Shown here: positions 33,489-46,090 of the stretch, in pieces
Position numbering within the stretch: the first letter of the stretch is position 1
How the letters are laid out: each line of letters begins with the position of its first letter
Assembly (NCBI RefSeq): GCF_040183065.1
Contig: NC_091132.1
Coordinates: 160,353,602-160,417,601 of the forward strand
Length of the DNA: 64,000 nucleotides
Source: Periplaneta americana
Lineage: Eukaryota > Arthropoda > Insecta > Blattodea > Blattidae
Direction of reading: 5' to 3'
Translations under genes and position numbers: made by a program
Notes under the pieces: generated by a model
Databases searched by the model: none
Seen by the model: the letters and a program-made list of their open reading frames with translations, nothing else
What the model was told of the DNA's origin: nothing

Positions 33489-33975
33489 TATTGATTAAAT
33501 TAATACGCACTTACTCCCAACACATTCAATAATACTGAATAACCTTCTATGTTATTTCAAATTAAGCGGAATTGTGATGTAAACATATTGTAATCACATG
33601 GCTCTCTGCCCCAAGATGGAGATGCACGAAAGTGTTGAATTTTTGGTCGAGGAACAGCGCTCGTAGTGAGTCTAGGTTAAACTATAAAACGTCTTTGAGG
33701 AAACGCAATTAGAAAGTGCGAAGACACCCAGTTCTGATTATAGCCCACGGGCTGAAACTAGTCAACAAGGTAATCTAGTTAATTAACACGTGAAAGCATA
33801 TAGTTACTTTATATTCGGAAGTGATATAGTATTAAAAGTTGTGTACCGTTAACCAATATGTATAATATTACTTTATTTCAAACGCTTCTATCAGACAACT
33901 TTATTATAAATGCAGCTAAATGAAATGTTCACATTTCCATTAAATAAATAAACACTCCTTATGTGCCCAGTTCGG

Positions 33976-34242
33976 CTAATGTGTCTCATTTGAACATAAC
34001 ATAGTTTTTCCAAGAAAAAAGTCTTCCAAACATGTCATACCACCATCTTGGAATTGAAGGACTGCATCAGAGCTGCAGTCAATGTTGCGAAGAGTAATTT
34101 TGACAGCTTCCGTCACTTGAAAGAATGTATGGTGTGGGATGGCAACAGATTGCCAGGGACCATTTCCAAACACTGGTAGGTAAATGATATTCCATCTCTT
34201 GTATTTGTCACTTATAAAAATAAATACATGGCAGATGTTCAC
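33976..34242 (-). other. Unidentified protein-like open frame
   Basis: An 88-codon minus-strand frame whose composition looks protein-like (YLPVFGNGPWQSVAIPH, ITLRNIDCSSDAVLQFQDGG). No start, splice or domain context supports a host gene, and I do not recognise the family. It may be a fragment of an old mobile or virus-like element. Confidence 0.25.
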
Positions 34243-34807
34243 TTAATTCTCCAAGTTGAAAAATGAACTATGATCACTACAGCACTCAGTATAACTTTCT
34301 ATACCTGCAACGTGAGTAATGACTTGAACGTTCCATGGTAAGGATTCTGTATTTAAATTCTGGAATTAGCACACTGCACCTAGAATTACTCAATGGCAAA
34401 CGAAAATACAATTAACATAATACAGTGAGGAACATTCAGAATTAGACTACAAATATTATGGCTTTAAGTTGGCATTAGGTACAAATTTTACATTAGTAGA
34501 TAAAATTATAATTTACTTAAGTAGGCCTATAGATATGAATACATGCGAAACAAGATATTCATTTACACTATAGAAAAGATTGCGAATTAAACACCCATAA
34601 ATCACAGATTTCAACCTGAAATAATGTAGGCTAGTTTGTGTGCATCTAATGGTAACTTGTTAAACAATATTGTGCCAATAGAAATAAACAATTATTTGTT
34701 TAGTTTAGTCCAACATTTGGTTCTGTCAGTGAATTTTTATGTTTAAGTTAACAATGATCATGAGACTTTAGATAGCAATTAAATATAATTTCATTAATAT
34801 CCTTTAA

Positions 34808-35533
34808 GGGGTTAGGTACAGCTTACAGCAGTAACATTTTGGAAATATTCAACATTTTTTCCTCCAATACTGTATCTTGTATAATAATGAAAGTTAGTAT
34901 GTGTAAAACACTATCCTTCTGCTATTTAAAAAAAAATATTTTTACGATTTAAAAAAATTATTTACATTTCCTTTTTCAAAATTCAGTTCACTGTACAATG
35001 ATGAAGCATTTAGCACATAACTAAAAAACTATCCAACATTCTGTGATGAAATTGTTTGTGTCTATTTATCCATGCAATATCTACAATATGATGCAAGATC
35101 ACTTCCCTACCTTTGATAGATTGTCTGATAAAAATAAATTCATTTAAAAAAATGGTCAAATATAAGTATTTTCTTCTAACGCAAAATAAAAAAAATATTA
35201 TTTATTAAGAAATGTAGTTGAAGGAGCATGATATTGTCAACATGAGTTTCAGCAATAAAATAAAACAGAGAGAATATGAAGAAGTTAACAAGTTTATGAG
35301 TTATGAGGGAAATGCTTCATCATTGCACAGTGAACTGCCACCAATTTGAATTTTGAAAAAAAATATGTGAATAATTTTTTTAAATCGTAAAAATATATAT
35401 TTTTTTTTTTCATATAGCAGGAGGACAGTGTTTTACACATACTGATTTCAATTATTGTACAAGATACAGTAATGGAGGAAAAAAAATTTGAATATTTCCA
35501 AAAATTTTACTGCTGTAAGCTATACCTAATCCC
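34808..35533. mobile_element. Long-TIR DNA element with TTAA target sites (Kolobok- or piggyBac-like)
   Basis: Ends GGGGTTAGGTACAGCTTACA and TGTAAGCTATACCTAATCCC, each next to TTAA (34804-34807, 35534-35537). The inverted repeats run about 200 bp and include GTACAATGATGAAGCATTT on the left and its mirror on the right. The centre has no coding region, so the element is non-autonomous. Confidence 0.8.
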
Positions 35534-35537
35534 TTAA

Positions 35538-37517
35538 ATTTAAGAGGCATTTGTACACATACAAGTTCATTACAGTTAAAATTTACTCTCTGAAAAATAA
35601 AGGTCTACAATGTGCGTCGTATGCCGAGCCTGTCAATATGAGGAGTGTTTTTCTCTGTAACAGAAGAATTTTTGATATCCCACCAGAATCACCCCTAATT
35701 GTAGATTTTTCAGAGAACTAAGTCTTCGTTGTTCAATATTTAGTTTGTTTTTAGTTTTGTTGTAGTAATGGTTCTGCTTATTCACTTTAAAAGCATGCAC
35801 TTTTAATCAAACTATTTCTTCATTGACCACATCTACGTATGAATCCTTTTGTGTTCTTTTTCTAAAGTTTTTAAACTTGTTTTGTCAAATAAAATCCACA
35901 CTTTGTATGTCACGTTATCCATCATTGCTTCCTCCAATGCGGTGCGTAGTTCATTTTTTATACTCAGGTGTTCTGGAGCACTCATTGCAGTTGCTTAGAT
36001 TGGAAGATGGTAGTGAAAGATTGCAAATTTTCTAGCTATGCAATCTTTGTAGTTAACTATAATTACTTGAAAGTCTTGCTTATCATTTGCATCGGGTAAT
36101 TTAACTCACTTTATCATTAGTTTTGTGAATTACATACAGAGATTATGGATACCAAGGGAGCCAGCTTACACACAATACACCGGTCTTAGTAGGCCTACTG
36201 TCAACTTCGAAAATCCTATTTCACAGGTCGGATATTTGTCTACACAAGTAGGATGGAGTGAAAATATGAAGCTTATGGAATCAAAATGTAATACCAGGGA
36301 AAAGTTGTGGGGTGACGATATAAAGAACAATGCAAAGTATATATTTTCTAGATTAATATTTTGAAATTTTCACAAAATTTTTAGGTTCAGATTTTTTAGC
36401 AAGAGAACATTCTCCAGTGATTTAATCTGAACAGGATACCAGGAACATGTTAAAAGACTCTGCATATTTTTGGTCCCCTGTTGTTTCATTATGAAGTGTC
36501 ACGGAAATCTCAATTTATAAGAAAATTGGGAATAATCACAAAACTCTTAGGTATGATATAATTAATATAATAAAATTAATGAAAATTCATTCGTCTTATG
36601 TTTCAGGGTATTTAAATCAGAATTTCTCCATTATTAAGACAAGAAATCTGACCTTCTAACCTGTATTCGCAATTCCAGGGGGGTTGAACCCATCACAATT
36701 ACTTATCTATCATGACGTAATGAAATGTTATCCATGAGTCAAAAATGAATTAAAAACTGACTTCAAATCAAAGGAATCTACTGTTGGGGAGATTTCAGAA
36801 AAAGTTCCTATCAAAACTAGGGAAATCCAGGTAAAGGCATAAATTCCGAAAGTCAATACAAGAATATTACAATATTGGAGATTCGTGCTTACCATGATCA
36901 ATACACAAACTTAATGAAGCCTTGTCACAAACGACATAGTGATGACAACTAAAATGACACCATTGAAAATTCAAACAAGAGGCAAACAAACTATTTCATA
37001 TATGCAGTTGCAAATGCAAAGAAATTTAATTCTGTAGGCCTAATTATAATAAAGACTGCCGTGTTCCAAAACAAGAAAGAATATTTTATTAGAGCAAAGA
37101 AGAGAAAGAAAGATGGTAATTGGACCTGTTGAATTAGTTACCACTCAGAAATAAATGAAAAAGACAACAAAAATAAATTCCAACTAAAAAACATAAATGG
37201 GCTGAAATGGAATTTTTGTCATACCGTATTCTACGTAAATTACTATATCCTTTATTTTGTCCATTTGGATCCCCTCAAAAAATACTGCAGGGCCTCTATT
37301 GCAACCCCAATTTAAAATCTTCGAAATAAAGTTTAAATATATTTTCCAGCAATTCATTAGCTATCTAATGAAAAACGAAATAATAGAACAAATGTACAAA
37401 GAGACAAAAAAATTATAATTTTAAGAAACACAGATTTTTGCACCTATTACATTTAGAAAGCAGATAAAAAACAATTTTATGTATAGATTCACTCCACCCT
37501 ATTCCACAGCACTAACT
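35538..37517. other. Intergenic, nothing recognised
   Basis: AT-rich sequence. Short frames near 35823-36035 and 36125-36364 (plus) lack motifs. No terminal repeats were spotted. Confidence 0.4.
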
Positions 37518-37776
37518 CTGTCCACACATGTGGAGTAACGGTCAGCGCGTCTGGCCGCGAAACCAGGTGGCCCGGGTTCGAAACCTGGTCGGGGCAAGTT
37601 ATCTGGTTGAGGTTTTTTCAACCCAATACGAGCAAATGCTGGATAACTTTCGGTGCTGGACCCTGGACTCATTTCACCGGCATTATCACCTTCATATCAT
37701 TCAGACGCTAAATAACCTAGACGTTGATACAGCGTCGTAAAATAACCCAAGAAAATAAATAAATAAATAAATAAAA
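37518..37776 (+). mobile_element. tRNA-derived SINE, family A, plus strand
   Basis: Best example in forward orientation: TGTGGAGTAACGGTCAGCGC (A-box region), B-box GGTTCGAAACC at 37575-37585, body TTGAGGTTTTTTCAACCCAA, 3' end GTCGTAAAATAACCC and an (AAAT)n tail. Exact 10-bp duplication AGCACTAACT at 37508-37517 and 37777-37786. Confidence 0.92.
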
Positions 37777-37786
37777 AGCACTAACT

Positions 37787-38849
37787 TCGTTTAACTTTCA
37801 TCGTCAAAACAGCCTTTCTGTGACGAAATCCTTCTTCCCTGCATCGAGCAGCTGACCTGATACCTTAGAAATATGTCACTACTTTTATAATGGATTGTGG
37901 CAGATATTTCCCTTTCTTCTTATGTGTAGTACCCAATATTTCTCCTTCTCTTGCTAGCCCTTTAGCGATCTGTATCTTGTGTTTACTTACATTTACATGT
38001 CTAAAATTTCCTTTATCGTTCAAGACAAAGGCTGTAAAGTTAAAATTTGAATTTCATAACTTCTATCTTTTGCATTAGAAATATTTTTCTTTAAGTCGTC
38101 CAAAAGTTCCTGTACATCGTCTTTTTCCAACTCGGTACTTTCCCTTTATTCAAAAATTTTATATACCGGTATCTCTGATATGCTTACATTTTGAAACTTT
38201 TGTCTTCGAATACTTCTTTTGAACAATTTGTTTCTTTTTCGGTGGACTACTGGTATTTCCGACAAATTTTAATGTTTCATTCAAATGACTGATTGCTTCA
38301 TTTTTTTTCTAGTTCAGTAACTTCAATGCCACAATTGAACTACAGCAGGGCTGCACGTCACTGCCACTACAAATGGGTTACACTGCTTTGGTGACACTCT
38401 CTTGCATAGGAGCAGCAAGTACTTCAGAACCCAACAGTTTCTTCCTAGAAATAAAATCTTGAGTCTTGCCTCCTTCTCTCAGGAATCCATAACTAGTGAC
38501 AAATAGAAACTGTGGTTTTCCTTAACTCCCTAAGAGATAACAATTTATGACGACGTTCAAATGGATTTAAGGTTCGATCACTTCCATAAAATCAGTCCCC
38601 ATCTTTCAAAACAAACTACAGAAATGATGCAGGAAGTTATTGCACTAATATAGGCGTAAATTTACACTTTTCTTTCAGTAACTTATAATATTTATATTAA
38701 CTGCATGTACAGTATTCACTTGAAAAACCTATTTGATTTTCATGGACACAGTACGCCGTTCTTCTTCTTCTTTTTTTTTTTCATACTAAAGTAACTGATA
38801 AACATATAATTGAACACTGCGATCACTGAGATCAATGAATGATTAATAT
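37787..38849. other. Intergenic, nothing recognised
   Basis: No coding motifs or repeat ends found. Confidence 0.4.
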
Positions 38850-39975
38850 TAGTTACTTACTTTCAAATGTCTTTTAAGGAACCTGCAGGTTCATTGCCGC
38901 CCTCACATCAGTCCCTATCCTGTGCAAGATTAATCCACTCTCTATCATCATATTCCACCTCCCTCAAATCAATTTTAATATTATCCTCCAATCTACATCT
39001 CGGCCTCCCCAAAGGTCTTTTTCCATCCGGTCTCCCAACTAACACTCTATATGCATTTCTGGATTCACCCATACGTGCTACATGCCCTGCCCATCTCAAA
39101 CGTCTGGATTTAATGTTCCTAATTATGTAAGGTAAAGAACACAATGTGCGCAGTTCTGCGTTCTGTAACTTTCTCCATTTTCCTGTAACTTCATCCCTCT
39201 TACCCGAAAATATTTTCCTAAGAACCTTATTCTCAAACACCCTTAATCTCTGTTCGCCTCTCAATGTGAGAGTCCATGTTTCACAATCATACAGAACAAC
39301 CGGTAATATAACTGTTTTATAAATTCTAACTTTCATACTTTTTGACAGCAGACTAGATGACAAAAACTTCTCAACTCAATAATAACAGGCATTTCTCATA
39401 TTTATTCTGCGTTCATTTGTTACTGTTGCTCCAAGATATTAGAATTTTTCCACCTTTTCGAAGGATAAATCTCCAATTTTTATAATTCCATTTCGTACAA
39501 TATTCTGGTCATGAGACATAATCATATACTTTATCTTTTCGGGATTTACTTCCAAACCTATCGCTTTACTTTCTTCAAGTAAAATTTCCGTGTTTTCCCT
39601 GATCGTTTGTGGATTTTCTCCTAACATATTCACATCATTCACACAGACATGAAGCTGATGTAACCCGTTGAATTACAAACCCTTTGTGTTATCCTGAACT
39701 TTCTTAATGGAATATTCTAGAGCGAAGTTAAAAAGTAAAGGTAATAGTGCATCTCCTTGCTTTAGCCCGCAGTGAAATGGATAAGCATCAGATAGAAACT
39801 GGCCTATACGGATTGTGCTGTAATTTTCATTGAGACACATTTTAATTAATCGACCTGGTTTCTTGGGAATACCAAATTCAATAAGAATATTGTATAAAAT
39901 TTCTCTCTTAACCGAGTTATATGCCTTTTTGAAATCTATGAATAACTGATGTGCTGTTTACTTATATTCCATTTT
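38850..39975 (-). mobile_element. RTE-like LINE (family 1), longest 3' copy
   Basis: The minus strand, reading from about 39975, contains relics of the RT core ([30 protein letters not shown]), then VNDVNMLGENPQTIRENTEI at the YADD position (altered to VNDV here), NPEKIKYMIMSHD, YDCETWTLTLRGEQRLRVFE, RRLRWAGHVARMGESRNAYR and the shared 3' end. Several frame changes; 5' truncated. Confidence 0.85.
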
Positions 39976-40040
39976 TACTCCAATATCTGTTGAATAGAAA
40001 AATCTGATCAATAGTCGATATATTACTCCTAAAAGTAATA

Positions 40041-40041
<1 letters not shown>

Positions 40042-40085
<44 letters not shown>

Positions 40086-40090
40086 TAACG
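40042..40090. repeat. (TAA)n microsatellite
   Basis: About 15 units of AAT/TAA. Confidence 0.95.
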
Positions 40091-41049
40091 AACTATAGTG
40101 ATGGTGATGAGAGTGACATTTCAACAAGAAGTGCAGAGCCCACTGTTATCAATTCATTCAACAGTGGCAAGTGATCATTTGAGTTGAGTGAACATGCGAT
40201 CGAACCAGTCAGTGCAGCCCGTGGATGGTTGCATGAAATTAAGCGCAACTTCCGAAAAATAGATTTTTACTACAATTACAGAAATGTAGGCTATCGTAAG
40301 TTTTGAACACGCATTTCGTCTTCTGCATCAAAGAGGGAACAATAGTGACTATGAAAGTAATTTTCTCATTTGGGGAAGTACCTAGGTAAAATTTTATAAA
40401 AATATTTCAAATATTTGTAAATAACATCTGAATTATTCAGTCACTTACTATTTTATTTTATATAAAATTAACTTTCCAATGGCAAAAAACGGGCATCATA
40501 TCTTTAATATATTAGAAAGCTTTTCTTAGAAAGTCGATTGACAGAAATATATATTACGTTCAAAATTTAATATCATGGATTACACAAAGAAAATTAGGGT
40601 CGAATTCATAGTCATCACTTATAAAATGAGGAAACAAGTAACGAGCATTTCCTTAACACTTATTTTAGATTGTATTGCAGAGACGTTACCCTTTGATATC
40701 CACTGAGCATTCCCTTGACTTCGAGAGAAATATGGCAACATGGCTAGATGTGAGCCCTATTGTACATTAAATTGCTTTCCAGCTCTTTCAAATTGTTAAA
40801 ATGGCATTATTATCGTAGACAAATACAGATGTAAAACTATAGAGTTCAAAGTTATACAAAATGTCGACAAATCATTTTATAGAAGAAGAAAGAAGTGAGC
40901 TAGGAGAACTAGTTATGAATTATAAATAAATATAAATCTGCACAAATTAACTGCAAAATAATAACAAAACCAGAATAGATTTATGTGTTGCCAAAAATTA
41001 TTACATTATTATCAGTTATTGCTTTATTGTTACATAAACCTACCTGAAA

Positions 41050-41312
41050 TGATGCTGTAGCATCCAGTATTTTCAACAGTGGTGAAATTGGTAAGCTTCT
41101 CATGGTTGTACTGTGATTTTCATGAGAGGCACCAGAATATCCACAACAGTGTTCTTGTTGAAATGGTATCTCGTCTTAAATTGTTCATCATTATACATCT
41201 CTAAAGAGTTTTCCATATCTCTGATAGGTATATCTTTTGTTTTGCCGAAACACATTTTCATTTTCATTATAGAACTCAATAAAATCATAATCATCATCCA
41301 TTGTATAGCGAA
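41050..41312 (-). pseudogene. Harbinger (HARBI1-like) nuclease exon relic
   Basis: The minus frame 41100-41297 reads MYNDEQFKTRYHFNKNTVVD then ILVPLM, the N-terminal block of Harbinger nucleases (usual form ..DEEFRRRFRFSKESV..). After a frame change, 41050-41100 reads LPISPLLKILDATASFQ and a GTAGGT donor, the place where an intron lies in many family members. No downstream exons recognised. It could be a broken transposon or a dead domesticated gene. Confidence 0.65.
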
Positions 41313-42238
41313 TCAATTGATTACAATGCATATGAGGAACCATTTGAGTAAGCTGGCAAGCTTATGTGTTCACTTCAGTGAGATTTATGAATTGGAAATG
41401 ATTATAAAAGCAACTCTAAAGGTTTTCCTTACGATAAGTGTTGACTACGAATTCGGCCCTAAATGTTGTGGAGAAATTTATTTTTGTGTTCACACCATTT
41501 ATGTACGATATTGAAATTAAAGAATTGCGTTTCCCCCCCCCCCCATTTTCTGTTGCATTTCATATGCAATGGCGGATATGCCTCTTTAGCTTATAATTAA
41601 ACTTGAAATATAAGGGACATTAGTACCGCAACAAAAAAATTACATTCCGATTTAGACTGAGAAACATTTTCTACTCACCTTACTTATTCCAGAAAGTGGC
41701 CTTTAATTTCGCGTCATCCATCGATGTGAACTATTCTATCTATCTTCTTAGTGTATCCCAGCTATTTGCTGACAAAACGTGTTCCACTATGTTTCACTAT
41801 GAATTTCCTCTTCTTACAAATGATGCACGATGCTTGTATATTTCAGCAGGCACATTCCAAAGATGAGGTATATTCAGTATATATTGAACAGAATTGTCCA
41901 AGGTTACAGGGATTGCAGATTTTAGATTAGTTCCGTAGGGACTACACTGAGAGAAACTAAAAACTATAACAAAGTACTGATTAGGAATACCAAATCGATG
42001 TGAACAACTACCTAATATTAAGTGAAATACGGTAGTTTAATGTAAAACTTTCAAATTGGTTCATAGCATAGTGCTAAAGCATCTTGACTATGAATAGAAA
42101 AATTCTTCGATCAAATCCTGGCAGCTGCGTGTAAGGTAACATACAATATACGTACTGGAATTAAATATTAAAGGAAAAAGTACGTAAGGAATAGGTCAAG
42201 CAAGATAAAGAATAGATAAAAGTATATATCTATATATG

Positions 42239-42262
42239 AGAGAGAGAGAGAGAGAGAGGAGA
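42239..42262. repeat. (GA)n microsatellite
   Basis: GAGAGA run of about 12 units next to further GGAGAGGAGAAGG purine sequence. Confidence 0.9.
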
Positions 42263-42339
42263 GGAGAAGGAGATGCATAGGGTGATAAAAGATAGACTAG
42301 ACCAACTCACATTTCATATCCCCAGTCCATACAATGGCA

Positions 42340-42403
42340 CCTTATACCATGCAGCTATGGCATGGGACAACGTCAGATTCCTTCTTGATCACATCCATCA
42401 CAA
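42340..42403 (-). pseudogene. Dead exon A of a lost zinc finger gene
   Basis: The minus strand has GTCAG|TTGTG then ATG at 42398 and MDVIKKESDV, the conserved acceptor, leader and start of exon A. The frame then departs from the family (VPCHSCMV, stop) and there is no donor. No partner exons C, B or fingers were found between it and 30.4 kb. Confidence 0.75.
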
Positions 42404-42561
42404 CTGACAGGAAAGGTTGCGTAATTGACAGAAACTGAGCGGAGAGCAAAAAAATGATTTCAATTTGCTATTACATACCCTATTATAATTTAAATTTCTA
42501 AACCTGTCTGTAGCTAGTAATAATGTCACATGAACATATGAACATCTTTAGTACAGGTATA

Positions 42562-42905
42562 TAATACGTGGCACTACAGCCCGTGAAGGGCCTAGACTGA
42601 CCAGCCGGCTGCTGGCCTCACGCCCACATGCAGAAGCAGAGGTGGACGATCATCCAACCAGAATGGAGGTATCGTGTGGTTAGCACGATGATCCCCCCAG
42701 CCGTTATGGCTGGTATTCGCAACTGGATTTTGCTACCTATCGTAGCTCTCCAAGTGCAACACGATGCTGGGTGGGCACCGGTCCCATACAATGGCCGAAA
42801 TTTCATGAGAAAATTTCTTCCCCCATGAGGAATCGAACCAGCGCGCATTCCGTAACGCGAGTCCTAGGCGGGATGCCTTAGACCGCGACGCCACGGCGCG
42901 GGACT
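42562..42905 (-). mobile_element. tRNA-derived SINE, family D
   Basis: The minus strand starts GCGCCGTGGCGTCGCGGTCT (tRNA-like head), has B-box GGTTCGATTCCTC, and continues with a body containing GAAATTTTCTCATGAAATTT. Exact 11-bp duplication GTACAGGTATA at 42551-42561 and 42906-42916. Confidence 0.88.
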
Positions 42906-43875
42906 GTACAGGTATACTTACGACGAAAACTCAACTACCTTCATAGGCTAACTCAGCGCTAGTGTTACCGATATCTCCTCACACAACACACGGGGCTGAC
43001 GTCTGATTTGCGTTTCGTTATGAGTTAGATGGGTTAAATGAGAGGATAGAGTCTAAACTAGCGCTGAGATAGTTTACTTCGTACTTCGCTTATACACCTT
43101 GCACATAAGAATCTGCAACAGGTCAGGTCTGGTTAGTTTAGGTTTTTGCTATGCCTTGTATATACGATCAAGTGCATCGCCACAAAAAATTCCTTATAAA
43201 TTCAACGATTTTCACTTCCGAAATCACCAGAATTACCTCAGCGCTAGTTTTACCAGGACGAGGAATGTGAAAAGGTTTTAATGATTTCAGTATGCTTTCA
43301 CTCCCGAGTGTAGTGTGAGAAGATATCAAAGTTATATTTACATACCAATCCTCTGTGTTACGCTTTAGTCACTTTGATATAACAATGTGGTATTATGACT
43401 GGATCAGGAAGCACATAGAGATACGGAGTGGAAGGGTTCGTTGGAAACGATTCTGATGAGAATTGAATGCACACACAAGACGCAATCAAAGACAATACTA
43501 TAATGAAATTCATCTGATACAGAACTTCCCACTGCCCAACTTGACGGTGGTGAAGTGTAGAAACAAATATCCTTCATAAAAAGATGCATGTCTTTATATA
43601 GGATATAGTTTGGGCTTTTCTTTTGTTTTGGGCTTCTCGAAGGTTCGATTATTCCATATGATGCCATCATTGCAACGTTCTGGAAGTTTGGAGAAGCTAC
43701 CAAGTGATGATGACTCATTGACACGAGGCAATGCTTTGTTCGAAAGGTCCAGAGACTTGCATCATGCATGAGGTTCACAAAAGACTGGCATATATACACT
43801 GGTTACAGATACATACATTATATAACTGAATATTAATGAGAGACATGATATTCGCTGTACCTACATTATAATTAT

Positions 43876-43937
43876 ACATACATACATACATACATACATG
43901 CATGCATGCCTACATACATACATACATACATACATGA
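43876..43937. repeat. (TACA)n microsatellite
   Basis: TACATACA units with a GCATGCATGCC interruption. Confidence 0.95.
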
Positions 43938-44215
43938 ACATGAATAGTAGTTACTTCACATTTCCCCCCTTTATAAAAGTTTGAATACTTCTTCAAGAAG
44001 TTTAACTTTTACTTTTCCTCAATCCAAGCCTGGTTTGGGTTTGGATTTACAATGTTATTTTAAGGCTGAAGATTTCAAGGATTCAGCTTTTAGTCTGTCA
44101 TGTGCTAGATTTTCACTACCATTATCTTTATACCGGTAACTGAATCGTTTCCATTTCTTCAGCTGAAACATCATCCCTGTTCTGTTTCATTTCACCCTTT
44201 GTGCTTCGGTTATAT

Positions 44216-44494
44216 ATATATATGTATATATTTTTTTTATTTATTTTATTGGGTCATTTTACGATGCTGTATCAATATCTAGGTTACTTAGCATCTGAAT
44301 GATATGAAGATGCTAATGCTGGTGAAATGAGTCCGGGGTCCAGCACCAAAAGTTACCCAGTATTTGCTCGTATTGGGTTGAGGGAAAACCCCGGAAAAAA
44401 ACCTCAACCAGGTAACTTGCCCCGACCGGGATTCGAACCCTGGCCACCTGGTTTCGCGGCCAGACGCGCTGACCGTTACTCCACAGGTGTGGAC
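44216..44494 (-). mobile_element. tRNA-derived SINE, family A, inside the LTR element
   Basis: Full-length minus-strand copy. Exact 10-bp duplication TCGGTTATAT at 44206-44215 and 44495-44504. Confidence 0.9.
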
Positions 44495-45849
44495 TCGGTT
44501 ATATTGATTGTTTTATTGATAATGTGGTGACAACAAGCAACACAACTTTTTCTATATTCTGAACAAGTCTGTCTCCATTTAAATTGTCAAAGGGCCCATA
44601 GACCACATTTTCAACAACTACTACAACAGCAAATACACATTACTAAAATTACACCAAAAATAGTACCGGTACTAAAGTAGAACCATAGAACTATATTCGT
44701 AATGTTTGTTTCAACGTTTGATTTCTAGCTGGGCCTTTCTGTATTTCTAAATTTCCAGCACATAACAATTTATCCAATAGCAGTATTTCTGTTAAAGTTT
44801 CCTCACTCTCAGACATATTTATTACACTAACCATAAATTGAATATTCTGACAATTCACTATGTTTCCGCAACAAAGGTATTATCTGACAATTGCTGTTTT
44901 GGACAGTACCGTATACCTACTTCATTGGTTAGAAATGAACAAACTGTTTCACTTGACTTTGTAATGATATGTTGTCCTACTCGCAATATGGAAAATGCTC
45001 TATCTAATCTATTCCTAAAATCATATCAATATTGAAGTGTGTTTCCTGTCACACCTACATATTTTATTTTTTCTCTTTCTATACTAACTTAATTTCTCAA
45101 TTTATCTCTACTTATTAATGATATACGCGACCCGGTATCAATTAATGTATTACATACCCCTTGTAGTTTTCTTTTTTAAACTTAATCATAAAATTGTGAT
45201 CTTGAATGCAATCAACACTTGTACAACAACACAACCTCGACTGCTCAGGAGTGTTTTGATTTAGTTTTCCATACTTAAAACATTAATACCTATTGCCATA
45301 TTCCCTCTGCTTCTACCTCTATTTCCAACTTGACAGTCCCTTGTTGCATGCCCTACGGTACTCTTTTACATTTGTCACATATTGGAACTTTGCACTCTTT
45401 CATATAATGCCCCATACTATTACATCTATAACATCGTACTGTATCCACAGCATGTAATTGTTCTCTCTTTATCTTACTGTGGGTACAGTTAAACTCCTTT
45501 TTAACGTTAGATCGCCTATCACAGTCGTCTACTACTGCTTAATCTATCACTTTTTTTTCAGAGACATGTTTTCTGATGTAGTTTTTACTGCTTCCCTTAC
45601 ACAATCGTTTCCAATTCCACTTACAGTAACATTTTTATCTAATTTGAGTATTATCTTTTGACCCCTTTTTGTTCTCCTTCAGACCATGAATCCATGAAAC
45701 GAGATGTAGGCTACTATCTAGAGTTAATAGTATCAGCTGTTCAACTCGAGCAGCCCACTGCGTTATACTTTCCATCAGTTTTTGCCTAACTAGACATAAC
45801 TGAGTAGTGTAATGCATAAAAGTTCTCTGCACCGAAAAATCTAATTGCG

Positions 45850-46090
45850 GACCGTTTTTGCAAAACTTGCCAACTGGAAGATTTGCAAAATTGAGATTTT
45901 GGTGGATTCGTTAACATAAAGCAGGCCTCTACACGATGTTAAAGTTATCTTAGTAAAATTGAATTATTTCTCATCATTGTAGTGAGTCAAAGTATGATGG
46001 TTGCACCTATAATCTATTTGTCTTCATTCAGTTTTTTGTCTCTCCTGTAAAATTTAGTTTTTTCAGTTAGCAAGTTTTGCAAAAACGGTC
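45850..46090. mobile_element. MITE-like element inside the LTR element
   Basis: Inverted ends GACCGTTTTTGCAAAACTTG and its complement, 241 bp, no coding region. Target duplication not clear. Confidence 0.65.

Noticed and set aside
33976-34242. A host gene or named element at this protein-like frame
   Set aside because: No family could be named with confidence and no gene structure surrounds it; kept only as a low-confidence entry.
37540-37600. tRNA gene
   Set aside because: A- and B-box are present but there is no cloverleaf with an anticodon arm; the body, tail and target duplication show it is a SINE. The same applies to other SINE copies.
42562-42905. Overlapping 66-76 codon frames on both strands
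   Set aside because: They lie fully within SINE D.
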